Source of the DNA: Thermoplasmatales archaeon SW_10_69_26
Lineage (GTDB): Archaea; Thermoplasmatota; SW-10-69-26
DNA: 64,000 bases
Assembly (NCBI GenBank): GCA_003009755.1
Contig: PXUB01000022.1
Location: forward strand, 16,963 to 80,962
Direction of reading: 5' to 3'
Shown here: one piece after another, positions 51,570-60,272 of the stretch
Layout: the number at the start of each line of letters is the position of its first letter
Position numbering within the stretch: the stretch's first letter is position 1
Program-made: the position numbers and the translations under genes
Notes under the pieces: model-generated
What the model saw: only the letters and a program-made list of their open reading frames with translations
What the model was told of the DNA's origin: nothing
Databases searched by the model: none

Positions 51570-51965
51570 GTGGCGACGCCCGACCAGCTGGTCGAAAACC
51601 ACGGCCAGGAGGTCACGATCGAGCGCCTCGTCGACCCAGTCAAGGACACGGACTGGGACGACCTCCTCGACGAGGACGAGAGCGGGTACGAGCAGGAGAC
51701 CGTGGACGCGATTGTGAGCCGCCCCAGCGACGAAGAGCACACGGTGGACCTGGGCCAGGGCACCATCGCTCGCCGCCGCCTGACCGTCTCCAGCGCGACG
51801 GGCGTGAGCGAACAGCGCAACGGGCGCCCCGACCGCGTCGAGATCAACGGCGACGTGTACGAGGTCGTCGAGGTCCGCGATGACGAGCACCCGCTCGCCT
51901 CGGTACAGAAGAAAACGGTCGTGTGCGAGCTGCTGCAAAGCGTCAGCCTGAAGTCGACAGCATAA
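51570..51965 (+). CDS. Head closure/stopper-like protein
   Basis: 131 residues from GTG 51570, two bases after the connector stop. Beta-rich: QEVTIERLVDPVKDTDWDDL, TIARRRLTVSSATGVSEQRN, DRVEINGDVYEVVEVRDDE. This matches the gp16/stopper-type head closure proteins in size and position. Assignment by context and pattern. Confidence 0.6.
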   Translation: MATPDQLVENHGQEVTIERLVDPVKDTDWDDLLDEDESGYEQETVDAIVSRPSDEEHTVDLGQGTIARRRLTVSSATGVSEQRNGRPDRVEINGDVYEVVEVRDDEHPLASVQKKTVVCELLQSVSLKSTA

Positions 51966-51981
51966 GGAGGCATCGAGCCGA

Positions 51982-53751
51982 ATGGGCCACGAAGAACAGC
52001 TCCGGGAATGGATTAGCGACGAAACACGCGTCAGCCGCGTCGATCCCGACGACGCTCAGGACGCGCTGGCCATCCTCGTGCAGGGCGAAGCCCAGCCCAC
52101 GGTCGCCGCCACCGTTCAGGACCTTGTGGGTCTCGGTCCCGAGCACGAGGCCGACGCGGTGGTGTACCAGGACGGGACCGAAGCCGTGGGCCTCGACGAG
52201 GATGGGGCCGAACAGTACCGGAACACCGACGTCGGAACCGTGCTCAACACGCTGATCGGGCAGTTCGGGAGCGAGGGAGGCGACGTGCTGGTCCGGAGCG
52301 GCGTTTACACGATCGACTCCACCGTGACCATCCCCGCGAACGTCGCCGTGCAGGGCACCGCCTACGGTCCCACCGTGCTCGAGGTCGGCACCGACGTCGA
52401 CCTGTTCACGATGAACGGCGACGACGGCGTGCTCCGGGACCTCACGTTCCGCGACCCAAACAACCTGCACCAGCCCAGCGGGAACGTCGCCATCCGCATC
52501 GACACGAGCGGTGGGGAACGACGAAACCTGCTCGTCGAGGACATCGTGTTCAACGGGATGGCGCGCTGCATCGATTTCACGCCGAACACGTCCCCGTTGG
52601 CGCGGTCCACGTTCAAGAACTTGAACGTGAACGAGTGCCGCGACACGGGGGTCCGGTTCGCGAACTGTTGGGACTGCATCTGGGAGAGCATCTTCGTCCG
52701 CAACCAGTTCCAGCACAACAACGGCAACCCCGGGTTCATTATCACGACCGGGTACGACGGCCCCGTCAGCGGCGGGAAAGTCATGCATTGTACGTGCCTT
52801 GGCCGCAACGGTGGTATCAGTCCGAGCAAGTCCACGATACCGGCCGAGGACAACATGCGCGGATTCGTTTTCGAAGGCATCGACAGTTTGTTCGCGGAGA
52901 GCGTGATCGCGGATGCGTGCAGCGACTACGGGTACTGGCTCAAGTCGTGGCCGGGTGTGAGCGATAGAGGTAGCGCGGACGGGGGGCATCACTTGATGAC
53001 GAACTGTTGGGTGGCGTCCACGGTCAACGACACCGTGAACGGGCACTTTGATGGGCACGGGTTTGTGTTGGAGGGGCAAGAGTTTCACAAACTCACGGGC
53101 TGCAAAGCGTTCAACAACGCCACGCACGGGTTCTACATCCGTTCCGGACCAATCGGGCGGGCCCGGAAGAACGAGTTCCAGGCGTGTCAAGCGTATGCGA
53201 ACGATCGCGACTGGCACTTCAACAATCGCAGCACGGAGGGTGCCGGGTTCTGTGACGAGGACGGGGACTCAAACGCGTTCCAGGCGTGCGTGTCGATCGG
53301 TGCGTGGAAAGCGTTCGTGACGACGGGCACGGTCGGTGACACGAACCTGCAAGGCTGCAAAGCGCTCGACTCTCGATCCGGGACGGAAGTCGATTTGGAA
53401 GTAAACACGAAAGTCGCGAACCTCGTCAAGTCGGGCGAGGGGAGAATCGTGACGGACCCTCTCCGCATCCGAGCGCAGGACGACGCGAACGAGGGGGCAG
53501 AAGTCTTCTGGGAGGGCGCGGGGCAGTACGAGGATTGGTTCCAGGACGTGTACCAGGACCGGATGCGATGGTACATTCCCGGCAAGGGAGAAGCTCTCCG
53601 CATCGAAGAAGACCCGTACAAGGCGACGTTGTTCGGGGATCTCAACATTGAGTCCCCTGACCCGCGGATGAGTTTCACGGACCAGGACAGCGGCTCTACG
53701 GCCGCTATCGTGTGGGATGAACGGTTGAACAGTTTCGTGGTGGAAAAATGA
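51982..53751 (+). CDS. Tail spike-like protein with parallel beta-helix
   Basis: 589 residues. After an N-terminal 75-residue attachment region, GGDVLVRSGVYTIDSTVTIP is the typical entry into a pectate-lyase-like right-handed beta-helix, with rungs ending near residue 460 (FEGIDSLFAESVIADACSDY, HKLTGCKAFNNATHGFYI, NEFQACQAYANDRDWHFNN). The last 110 residues form a separate end domain. GC falls in its second half. It may bind or cut a surface polysaccharide. Its position within the head-tail joining genes is unusual for a receptor protein. Confidence 0.75.
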   Translation: MGHEEQLREWISDETRVSRVDPDDAQDALAILVQGEAQPTVAATVQDLVGLGPEHEADAVVYQDGTEAVGLDEDGAEQYRNTDVGTVLNTLIGQFGSEGGDVLVRSGVYTIDSTVTIPANVAVQGTAYGPTVLEVGTDVDLFTMNGDDGVLRDLTFRDPNNLHQPSGNVAIRIDTSGGERRNLLVEDIVFNGMARCIDFTPNTSPLARSTFKNLNVNECRDTGVRFANCWDCIWESIFVRNQFQHNNGNPGFIITTGYDGPVSGGKVMHCTCLGRNGGISPSKSTIPAEDNMRGFVFEGIDSLFAESVIADACSDYGYWLKSWPGVSDRGSADGGHHLMTNCWVASTVNDTVNGHFDGHGFVLEGQEFHKLTGCKAFNNATHGFYIRSGPIGRARKNEFQACQAYANDRDWHFNNRSTEGAGFCDEDGDSNAFQACVSIGAWKAFVTTGTVGDTNLQGCKALDSRSGTEVDLEVNTKVANLVKSGEGRIVTDPLRIRAQDDANEGAEVFWEGAGQYEDWFQDVYQDRMRWYIPGKGEALRIEEDPYKATLFGDLNIESPDPRMSFTDQDSGSTAAIVWDERLNSFVVEK

Positions 53752-55211
53752 GTACGCCTTACGAACTTGCGGACGCGCAAACGTTGCGGGAAAGTCTCGG
53801 GAAGCACGAGACCCGGTACGGGTCCGGGGATTTCGAGTACAATATCCTGTTCCAGGAGGACGGGTACACGCCTCACCAAGTGAACAATCAGGAGGCCTTG
53901 GACGATTGGGCGGACTCGACCAGCGTGGGAGAGGACACTCGGCAGGGGGATGAGATCCTGTTCATGTGTGACCCCCACACGGCCGAGGCCGCGTTCATTT
54001 ACAACCTCCGAACCGGGCAAATCGAGTGGGAGTTCGAGATTACCGGATCGGGCGGCGCGCACCCGAACCCTCACCAAGGCTTCATCCTCCCTGAAGACAT
54101 CTCGAACCTGGGGAGCAAGGGAGACGTTTGCTGCACCGACAAGGACAAGAACATTATCGTCGTGGACCGCCAAGACCAATCCGTAAAACTCTCCGAACAG
54201 GTGCAAGACTGGAACCCCGGCCTCCTCCACGCCGTGCACCTCGCCGTGGACAATAACCTCATCACGACGGATTACCAGAAAGGTCGCATAGACAAGATTG
54301 ACACAAACGACTTCACGAGCATCTGGACGAACGACGGCCCCAAGGTCCTAAGCCCGGGAAAGATAAGCACGATCAAATCTCGTAACGTTCGACACAACAC
54401 GGACTTCGGCGGCGAATACCTTATCGGTATGAACCGCGAAAAGTTTGAAGGACGCATCCTAGAAATCAGGGACTCAGACGGAACCAACACATGGAGTTCA
54501 GGCGGAAGTAACAGTTTCACCAAGCTTCAGACACATGCTTTGGTGCAGAAAACGCATCGCGCGATCCGCGTCCACCGCTCCGAGCTGAAGGGCCCCATCA
54601 CCGTCACACACAGCGAGAGCGAGGGAACCATCATGGCCATCAATTGGCGAAGTCAACCCGTGTGGCAGGTTGGCGGAAACTCTCTCCTGGACGATGGCAC
54701 CACGTCAGGACTTCGCTACCACAGTAACCCCGAAGGGTTGGGCGAAGTCACAGAAGTCTTTGAAAGTGTTCGTGGACGCATCGGGTTCTCCAGTTGGTAC
54801 GGGGAGAACAGTGCATTGGTGGGAGAGATTTTGCGCCTCCCGCAGAAACAAACACTGCACTGGGGTGACCCGACCGGTCGGCAGTCCAAGAACAGTTTCG
54901 AGCTCCTCAACCCCGTCAACGTGAGTGGTTGGGATGGGGCATCGTTCTTGATCAACAACCGTGGAGGGAACGATATGGACTGGGAACTGTTGGAATGGTT
55001 CTCACCGGTTCTTGACGTTGCTGACATGGGTATCGGGGGCAGCCTGACCGAGGACGCGAAAGTCGTGGAGGACAGCGGAACCCTCTCACCTGGAAACAAG
55101 GTGAGGGTTGAAACGACGGGCAAGAGCGTGTGGGCGGCGCTGCAGGTCAAGGCCACGACCACGGATGACTTCACGACGTTCGACGTTTTCGTGACCAAGT
55201 GGAGGGGTTAG
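53748..55211 (+). CDS. Putative receptor-binding/propeller tail protein in a low-GC patch
   Basis: 487 residues; ATG 53748 overlaps the spike stop by four bases. Propeller-like repeats with Trp and Asp-Gly turns: FIYNLRTGQIEWEFEITGSG, NIIVVDRQDQSVKLSE, IMAINWRSQPVWQVGGNS. Asn- and Ser-rich, without Cys clusters. Codon and base use differ from both sides (lowest GC of the virus), which points to recent exchange, as is common for host-range genes. No named family is recognised. Confidence 0.55.
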   Translation: MSTPYELADAQTLRESLGKHETRYGSGDFEYNILFQEDGYTPHQVNNQEALDDWADSTSVGEDTRQGDEILFMCDPHTAEAAFIYNLRTGQIEWEFEITGSGGAHPNPHQGFILPEDISNLGSKGDVCCTDKDKNIIVVDRQDQSVKLSEQVQDWNPGLLHAVHLAVDNNLITTDYQKGRIDKIDTNDFTSIWTNDGPKVLSPGKISTIKSRNVRHNTDFGGEYLIGMNREKFEGRILEIRDSDGTNTWSSGGSNSFTKLQTHALVQKTHRAIRVHRSELKGPITVTHSESEGTIMAINWRSQPVWQVGGNSLLDDGTTSGLRYHSNPEGLGEVTEVFESVRGRIGFSSWYGENSALVGEILRLPQKQTLHWGDPTGRQSKNSFELLNPVNVSGWDGASFLINNRGGNDMDWELLEWFSPVLDVADMGIGGSLTEDAKVVEDSGTLSPGNKVRVETTGKSVWAALQVKATTTDDFTTFDVFVTKWRG

Positions 55212-55269
55212 AAGAGGTGGGACCCTCAAGAGCGTCGAGCTCACCTGAGAGGCGCAGGAGCGTGAGAGC

Positions 55270-55845
55270 GTGACGGAGCCGTTCGATGTCGACGCGGAGC
55301 CCTACGACGGCATCCCCATCGACGAGATTGGACAAGAGGAAGCCGAGCGAGCCAGCATCTCGAGCCTCCGCCGCTGGAAGGAGAACCTTGATCGAGGCGT
55401 CGGCGAGAGCGGCCGCCATCGGGGCTCCTACGTCAACACGGGCGGAGCTCGCGGCTCGATTACGCAAGAACAGGAGAGCAAGTACGCGTACCGCACCGGC
55501 AGCACGCACGTCGCCGTCGCGGTCGCCGAGCGGGGCCGGGATCCCTCGCCGGGCAACCCTCCCCCGTTCGACGACATTATGGAGTGGGCGCACGAGACGG
55601 GACTCGTCGTCTCGAAGACGTTCTGGCCCAAGGGAGCCGGCAGCTTCCTCGCGTTCCTCGGCCAGCTCGACGACGACCAAACCCGCGAGGACGTCCTGTT
55701 CGTTTGGCACACGATGTGGGACATCGCGGAGAATGGCCTCCCCGCCTTCCAACCCGGGCGCATGGCGCACATCGATACCTCGAACGAGTACGAGGAACGC
55801 GCCGACGCCCGAATCGAGGGCGCGATCGAAGACGAGCAGGTGTAA
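55270..55845 (+). CDS. HK97 gp10-like tail completion protein
   Basis: 191 residues from GTG 55270. ISSLRRWKENLDRGVGES near the start, GSTHVAVAVAERGRDPSPGN and FDDIMEWAHETGLVVSK in the middle, FVWHTMWDIAENGLPAFQPG toward the end are consistent with gp10/neck-type proteins that join head and tail. The context (before a tail terminator-like gene) supports it. Its stop codon forms part of the second copy of the 15-bp motif. Confidence 0.55.
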   Translation: MTEPFDVDAEPYDGIPIDEIGQEEAERASISSLRRWKENLDRGVGESGRHRGSYVNTGGARGSITQEQESKYAYRTGSTHVAVAVAERGRDPSPGNPPPFDDIMEWAHETGLVVSKTFWPKGAGSFLAFLGQLDDDQTREDVLFVWHTMWDIAENGLPAFQPGRMAHIDTSNEYEERADARIEGAIEDEQV

Positions 55846-55856
55846 CGCGCCGTAAC
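55842..55856. promoter_or_regulatory. Viral 15-bp motif, copy 2
   Basis: GTAACGCGCCGTAAC identical to 47469-47483, overlapping the stop codon of the gp10-like gene and followed by a 90-bp gap. See copy 1. Confidence 0.5.
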
Positions 55857-55904
55857 CAAGCCCCATCCCCACGCTGGGAGAGATAAGCCGCCGGCGGGCG
55901 TCCA

Positions 55905-55946
55905 AACGAGGACACCTGCCTCCAACGGCCGAACGAGGCCACCTGC
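55905..55946 (+). promoter_or_regulatory. Tandem 15-mer repeats before the tail operon
   Basis: AACGAGGACACCTGC (55905-55919) and AACGAGGCCACCTGC (55932-55946), 27 bp apart, the second ending at the ATG of the tail terminator-like gene. GAGATAAGCC (55880-55889) upstream could be the promoter box. The repeats could bind a late-gene regulator. Confidence 0.4.
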
Positions 55947-56417
55947 ATGGCGCAAGCCGTACCCCACGACGAGCTGTCCGCCCAAATCGTCCGCGATCTG
56001 CTCAGGGATGAGCTGCGCGCAGCCGTCGCAGACGGCACGATCGACGACCCGCGCGCCGCCAGTCGCGACGACGAGATGGTGCTCACCAGCTTCCCCGACG
56101 AGTCCATCGTGTACCCCCTCGTCATCGTCGACGAGGCCAACGACGCCAGCGACGCCATCCACATGCAGCGCGTCGCCCACCAGCACGACTACGACGTGCA
56201 GATCTCAATCGCCGGCGACAACAAGACGCACGTCAAGATCCTCCGCGACCAGGTGCGCGGCTGGGTGCTCAGCAACGCCGTCGACCTCGCCGGTCAGGGG
56301 TTCATGGATCTCTCGATCGCCAGCAGCACACCCGCTGCGTTCGAGGACCGCGACCGCGCCCTGCAGTGGCAGTTCACCATCGCCAGCAATGTCATCACCG
56401 GAGAGAATCCCGCATGA
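55947..56417 (+). CDS. Tail terminator-like protein
   Basis: 156 residues. Helical start (LSAQIVRDLLRDELRAAVAD), then an alternating region (YPLVIVDEANDASDAIHMQR, HDYDVQISIAGDNKTHVKIL) and a C-terminal strand pair, the pattern of gpU/gp17-type tail terminators. The order tail terminator - tail tube is usual. First gene of the tail operon. Confidence 0.6.
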   Translation: MAQAVPHDELSAQIVRDLLRDELRAAVADGTIDDPRAASRDDEMVLTSFPDESIVYPLVIVDEANDASDAIHMQRVAHQHDYDVQISIAGDNKTHVKILRDQVRGWVLSNAVDLAGQGFMDLSIASSTPAAFEDRDRALQWQFTIASNVITGENPA

Positions 56418-56590
56418 CGACCAAGCCTGCGGACCCGGTCACCGTCGAGCTCGCCGAAGACGTTCAGCGCCTCGTCACGCCAAGCTTCCAGCTCGTGGGC
56501 GACGAGACCATCACGATCACGCGCCGTGAGTACGAGTCCTACCAGTCCAAGCTGCGACACGCCCAGGGTGTGAACGAACCTGATGAGTGA
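56414..56590 (+). CDS. Small hypothetical protein of the tail operon
   Basis: 58 residues; ATG 56414 overlaps the upstream stop by four bases. VTPSFQLVGDETITITRREYES: probably a short beta-hairpin plus helix. Function unknown. Confidence 0.45.
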   Translation: MTTKPADPVTVELAEDVQRLVTPSFQLVGDETITITRREYESYQSKLRHAQGVNEPDE

Positions 56591-57548
56591 CGACTACCTG
56601 CATGTCGTCGACGACCACGTCGGCGCCGCTGTCGAGACGACCAAGTACAACGAGGAGAGCCTCAACCAGGGCGACTACCTCGGCTACCTCGTTGAGGAGA
56701 TCGAGTGGCCGAATCCCAACCCGCAGGGCCCCCTCCCGCACAAGGGAACCAAGCGAGGCCCCTATGCTCACGCTCCGGAGGCCAAGTCCTACGAGTGGGA
56801 TATCGAGGTCGTTCCCATCGACTCAACGATTCCGCTCGAAATCGCGCTCGGCACCCGCACCGAGAGCACCGTCGACACGGACGGGGATAGCGCCGACGAG
56901 TACCAGGAGGTCGTCTTCACGGAAGCCGCCAAGCTCTCCACGGCCACGATCCGGCGCGTGCAAACGGATCTGAGCCTCGCACAGAGCTACATCGGGACCA
57001 AGACTGGGCTCAACATCAGCTGGGCGCTGAACGAGCCGCTCAGCATCACATTCAACTGCGTGGCCGCCCGGATGAACTACGACACCAATCCCCCCAGCCC
57101 TCCGGACTTGGACCCACCTGTCAAGGCGCCGTTCATGGGGTGGATGCTCGGGTCGGCCACGATCGACGGCCAGGAGTTCGCCACGATCGAGGGCGGCGAC
57201 GTCAGCGTCGACCACGGCCTCGAGAGCGTGCCCGGCGGTGACGGCGGACGCGAAGGCCACTACGTGAGCGAGGAGACCGGCGCCGAGCTCTTCGACGCCA
57301 GCCTCTCGATGACCGTTACTGACACCTACCTCTTCGAAAAGGTAGCCACGGACGGTGCCCTCTTCGACGTCGAGGCACCCCTGCACCGCGACCGTACGAA
57401 CGACCCCGTCCACGACGCCTTCATCCTCACGCTCGGCGACAACAAGGCCTTGGACGCGCCCGTCAGCAGCCCCGACGAAGGCCGCGTCGTCGACGACGTC
57501 GAGCTCAGCCCGAAGAGCATCCAGATCGAGATCCGCGACCCCCTGTGA
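56583..57548 (+). CDS. Major tail tube protein
   Basis: 321 residues. Contains the fold signature of siphovirus tail tube proteins: an N-terminal strand set, LPLEIALGTRTEST-type loop, MGWMLGSATIDGQEFATIEGGDVSVDHG, and a closing SPKSIQIEIRDPL. Longer than lambda gpV. It stands immediately before the chaperone and tape measure genes, the fixed order in siphoviruses. Confidence 0.75.
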   Translation: MSDDYLHVVDDHVGAAVETTKYNEESLNQGDYLGYLVEEIEWPNPNPQGPLPHKGTKRGPYAHAPEAKSYEWDIEVVPIDSTIPLEIALGTRTESTVDTDGDSADEYQEVVFTEAAKLSTATIRRVQTDLSLAQSYIGTKTGLNISWALNEPLSITFNCVAARMNYDTNPPSPPDLDPPVKAPFMGWMLGSATIDGQEFATIEGGDVSVDHGLESVPGGDGGREGHYVSEETGAELFDASLSMTVTDTYLFEKVATDGALFDVEAPLHRDRTNDPVHDAFILTLGDNKALDAPVSSPDEGRVVDDVELSPKSIQIEIRDPL

Positions 57549-57559
57549 GGTGACCCAGC

Positions 57560-58039
57560 ATGCAGGAACCCGACGAGAACGACGAGATCAACGAGGAGCC
57601 CGACGAGTGGGCCGACGTCAAGAGCCTCCCCTGGGACGAGGGGCTCCGCAAGGGCCGCGAGATGCGGGAAAGCACCAAGACCTACATCCTCAAGGTGCTC
57701 GACGAGGACGGCGACGTCGAAGGCATCATGCTGTTCGAATACGGCATGCTCAGCCCCGGCGAGCGCGACCAGGTCCAGAAGGCCAGCGTCAAGACGAACA
57801 CCAAGCGGCGCGAGTCCCAGCAGGAGGTTAACCAGGAGAAGCTCGTCACCGAGCTCCTCATCAAGGGAATCCGCCAGGGGCCGGAGGGGTTCACGCCGAC
57901 GCGGCAAAGCGTCGCAGAGTTCTACTCGACGTTCCCCGAGGCAGCTGAGGATCTCGCCAACTGCATCGACGAGTTCAGCGAGATGGAGCCCGAGGTGAGG
58001 AAGAAGTTTCGTCCGGGCCGGGCGCGGGAAGAAGGTTAG
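57560..58039 (+). CDS. Tail assembly chaperone, short product
   Basis: 159 residues, start ATG 57560 behind GAGGTGA. Helical protein (KLVTELLIKGIRQGPEGFTP, VAEFYSTFPEAAEDLANCID) between tail tube and tape measure, where gpG-type chaperones lie. The frame ends at TAG 58037-58039. A second product is extended by frameshift; see the next entry. Confidence 0.7.
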   Translation: MQEPDENDEINEEPDEWADVKSLPWDEGLRKGREMRESTKTYILKVLDEDGDVEGIMLFEYGMLSPGERDQVQKASVKTNTKRRESQQEVNQEKLVTELLIKGIRQGPEGFTPTRQSVAEFYSTFPEAAEDLANCIDEFSEMEPEVRKKFRPGRAREEG

Positions 58040-58250
58040 GTTCGATGAAGCCTGGCAAGAGCGGGTCCTGGCCGAGCACTCGTGGTGGACCCAGATCGGC
58101 GGCCCCTCATTCAATCCGCGCCGCATGCTCCCCGTCCGCGAGTACCAGGCCCATCTCGCCCTCCTCGAAGGCCGACAGAAGGAACAGGAACGGCAGGACA
58201 AGAAGGCCAAGAAACAGGCCAGGAAAGCACAGCGCGGAGGTCGATGCTGA
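57560..58250 (+). CDS. Tail assembly chaperone, frameshifted long product (gpGT-like)
   Basis: After about codon 150 a second frame (+1, equivalently -2) is open from 57999 to TGA 58248-58250 and reads VRFDEAWQERVLAEHSWWTQ and IGGPSFNPRRMLPVREYQAH, then a Lys/Gln/Arg-rich tail. It has no usable start codon near its beginning, and its composition is clearly coding. The -1 frame, by contrast, gives unnatural sequence. Slip candidates are TTTC at 58007-58010 (Phe TTT to TTC) or GGT-TAG at the end of the short frame. It would make a 229-residue chaperone as in lambda gpGT. Confidence 0.6.
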
Positions 58251-59714
58251 GTGGCCGTGAGCGAGGTCGCGCTCCGCTACGCCGCGAAGGGTGCCGACAA
58301 GGCCAAGCGCAAGGACCAGCAGGTCGCTCAGCAAACCCAGAAGACTGCGCGCATGGCCAAGCGCGAGGCGCCGGCCATCCGCTCCTGGATGCGCGAGCAC
58401 CGGGCCGCGATCGCCGCGATCGGGACCGCTACCGCCGGCGCGATGGCTGCCATCATCAACGCTACGCCCTCCCTCCAGGCCAGCCTGGGTGGCATCCGTC
58501 TCGCGTTCTCGCTCGTCGCCATGCAGATCGGGAGCGAACTCACTCCCGCGTTCCTCGAGGCCGAGGAGGGCGCACTCGACCTCGCTCAAGGCTTCCTCAA
58601 GCTCGACGAGAAGCATGACGGGCTCCCGGCGAAGATGCTCGGCCTCGGTCTCGCCATCGCCACGGTCGGGGCCGCGGCCGCGCTCGCTGGCCCGAAGCTG
58701 GCGGTCGCAGGTGCCGCGCTGGCTCCGTTCGTCATCCTCGCCGGGATCGCGATCGGTGTCCTCGGCGGGCTGGAGGGCAACCTGGGCCTGGTCGCTGCAG
58801 GCTTCCTCACAACGGCCGCAGGCGTCGCGATGCTGGCCGGCCAGCTCGCTCTGGCCCTCCCCCTGGCGCTCGGGGTCGCCGCCGTAGGCTCCACGCTGCT
58901 CACCATCTGGGGGGTGATGGAGGGGAAGCTCTGGGCGGTCGTCGCCGGCGTGGGCGGCCTCATCGCGAGCGTCGCCGGCCTGCTCGCCTTCTTCGGGAAG
59001 CTCGTCGCCGTCATCAAGGTCATCGGCGCTGGGATCGCGATCCTCGCCAGCGCCCTCGGCATCAGTTTCGGCAGCGCTGTCGTCCTGGTCGTCGGCCTCA
59101 TCGTCGGCCTCATCGCCACCCTCTGGGCCCTGTTCACGAACTGGGATGCCGTCACGAGCGAGGTCGCCAGCGCCGGCGACTGGCTGGCCCGACAAGCTGG
59201 CCGGTTCTGGGGTTGGTTCACTGGCCACATCCCGAGCCGGGCTGAGATTTCGAACGCCGCCAGCGGCATGGTCTCGTGGTTCTCGTCGCTGCCAGGCCGT
59301 GCCCGGCAGTGGGGCGAGGACATGATCGACGAGTTTGTGAGCGGCATCCAGAGCGCGGGTGACCGAGTTGGGGACGCCGTCGGTGGCGTGAAGGACCGCA
59401 TCGTCGGCATGATCGGGTTCGACCTCCGTCGCAACGACCGTATGGCGGAACGCTGGGGGCGCGACTTCATCGACCACTTCACCCAGGGCATCGACAGCCG
59501 GATGTCCTCGCTGGACGCGAGCCTCGGCCACTTCGGTCAGGGGGCGCTGCCGACGCCTCGCGGCGGTGGCGGCGGTGGCGCGATCACGGTCGTGCTCGAG
59601 CAAGGTGCCGTCCAGCTTCGCGGGCAGCCTCGCCGGAGCGACCTCGACGAGCGCGACCTGGCTGAGGAGATCGGGAAAGCGTTCGCCGACCGGTTCGGAG
59701 GGCGGAGCTCGTGA
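58251..59714 (+). CDS. Tape measure protein
   Basis: 487 residues, starting GTG 58251 just after the frameshifted chaperone. Long hydrophobic helical stretches (IAAIGTATAGAMAAIINA, LAVAGAALAPFVILAGIAIG, ASALGISFGSAVVLVVGLIV) between charged ends (YAAKGADKAKRKDQQVAQQT; DRMAERWGRDFIDHFTQG) are diagnostic. Its length sets tail length; about 0.15 nm per residue gives roughly 70 nm, a fairly short tail. Confidence 0.85.
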   Translation: MAVSEVALRYAAKGADKAKRKDQQVAQQTQKTARMAKREAPAIRSWMREHRAAIAAIGTATAGAMAAIINATPSLQASLGGIRLAFSLVAMQIGSELTPAFLEAEEGALDLAQGFLKLDEKHDGLPAKMLGLGLAIATVGAAAALAGPKLAVAGAALAPFVILAGIAIGVLGGLEGNLGLVAAGFLTTAAGVAMLAGQLALALPLALGVAAVGSTLLTIWGVMEGKLWAVVAGVGGLIASVAGLLAFFGKLVAVIKVIGAGIAILASALGISFGSAVVLVVGLIVGLIATLWALFTNWDAVTSEVASAGDWLARQAGRFWGWFTGHIPSRAEISNAASGMVSWFSSLPGRARQWGEDMIDEFVSGIQSAGDRVGDAVGGVKDRIVGMIGFDLRRNDRMAERWGRDFIDHFTQGIDSRMSSLDASLGHFGQGALPTPRGGGGGGAITVVLEQGAVQLRGQPRRSDLDERDLAEEIGKAFADRFGGRSS

Positions 59715-60271
59715 GTGTCATTTACAGCGACTTCGCGCTCTACACGTTCGACGCGGCCGCCGGAGGGAAAGGAGACACGGTCGCCTACCTGCTTCCCAAC
59801 GCTGAGCTCAACCACCGGCACAAAAACCAGGTAGAGGCCCGCGTCATCAAGGACGAGCAGGGTGGTCCCCGCGCCCGCGACCAGGGCGTCATCCGGAACG
59901 AGGTGAACATCAGCGGCACGTTCCTTCCAACCAACGCCAGCGACCTCCCGGACGAGCACAAGCAGGGTTTGCGGGACCTGTTCGGCCAGGCCGAGGTCAG
60001 CGACCAGGACCAGGTCAACCGGCTCGCCTACTACCTCACGAAGGTGGGCGCCCCGTTCATCCTCGAGGACCTCGACGAAGGCATCACCTACGACGTCGGA
60101 TGGCACAACCGTGCCGAGGCGTGGGGGGCCGAGGACGAGAACGCCTACGAGAACGGCCGTTACCCCATGCTATGGATCCGCGACGTCGACACGATTGACG
60201 CCAGCCGACGCCTCGGCGAGGAGTACACGATCAAAGCCCATACCGGGTTCCAGAGCATCGAGGAGGCCTAA
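59711..60271 (+). CDS. Distal tail protein, paralogue 1
   Basis: 186 residues. DTVAYLLPNAELNHRHKNQV, LPDEHKQGLRDLFGQAEVSD and QDQVNRLAYYLTKVGAPFIL align with the next gene product, so the two arose by duplication. Position after the tape measure suggests a distal tail/baseplate ring protein (Dit-like). Start overlaps the tape measure stop (GTGA). Confidence 0.6.
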   Translation: MSVIYSDFALYTFDAAAGGKGDTVAYLLPNAELNHRHKNQVEARVIKDEQGGPRARDQGVIRNEVNISGTFLPTNASDLPDEHKQGLRDLFGQAEVSDQDQVNRLAYYLTKVGAPFILEDLDEGITYDVGWHNRAEAWGAEDENAYENGRYPMLWIRDVDTIDASRRLGEEYTIKAHTGFQSIEEA

Positions 60272-60272
60272 C

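Noticed and set aside
58045..58260. A 71-codon frame (MKPGKSGSW...) as the gene after the tail chaperone
   Set aside because: Its Ser/Arg/Pro-rich sequence is unnatural; the neighbouring frame reads as the chaperone extension.
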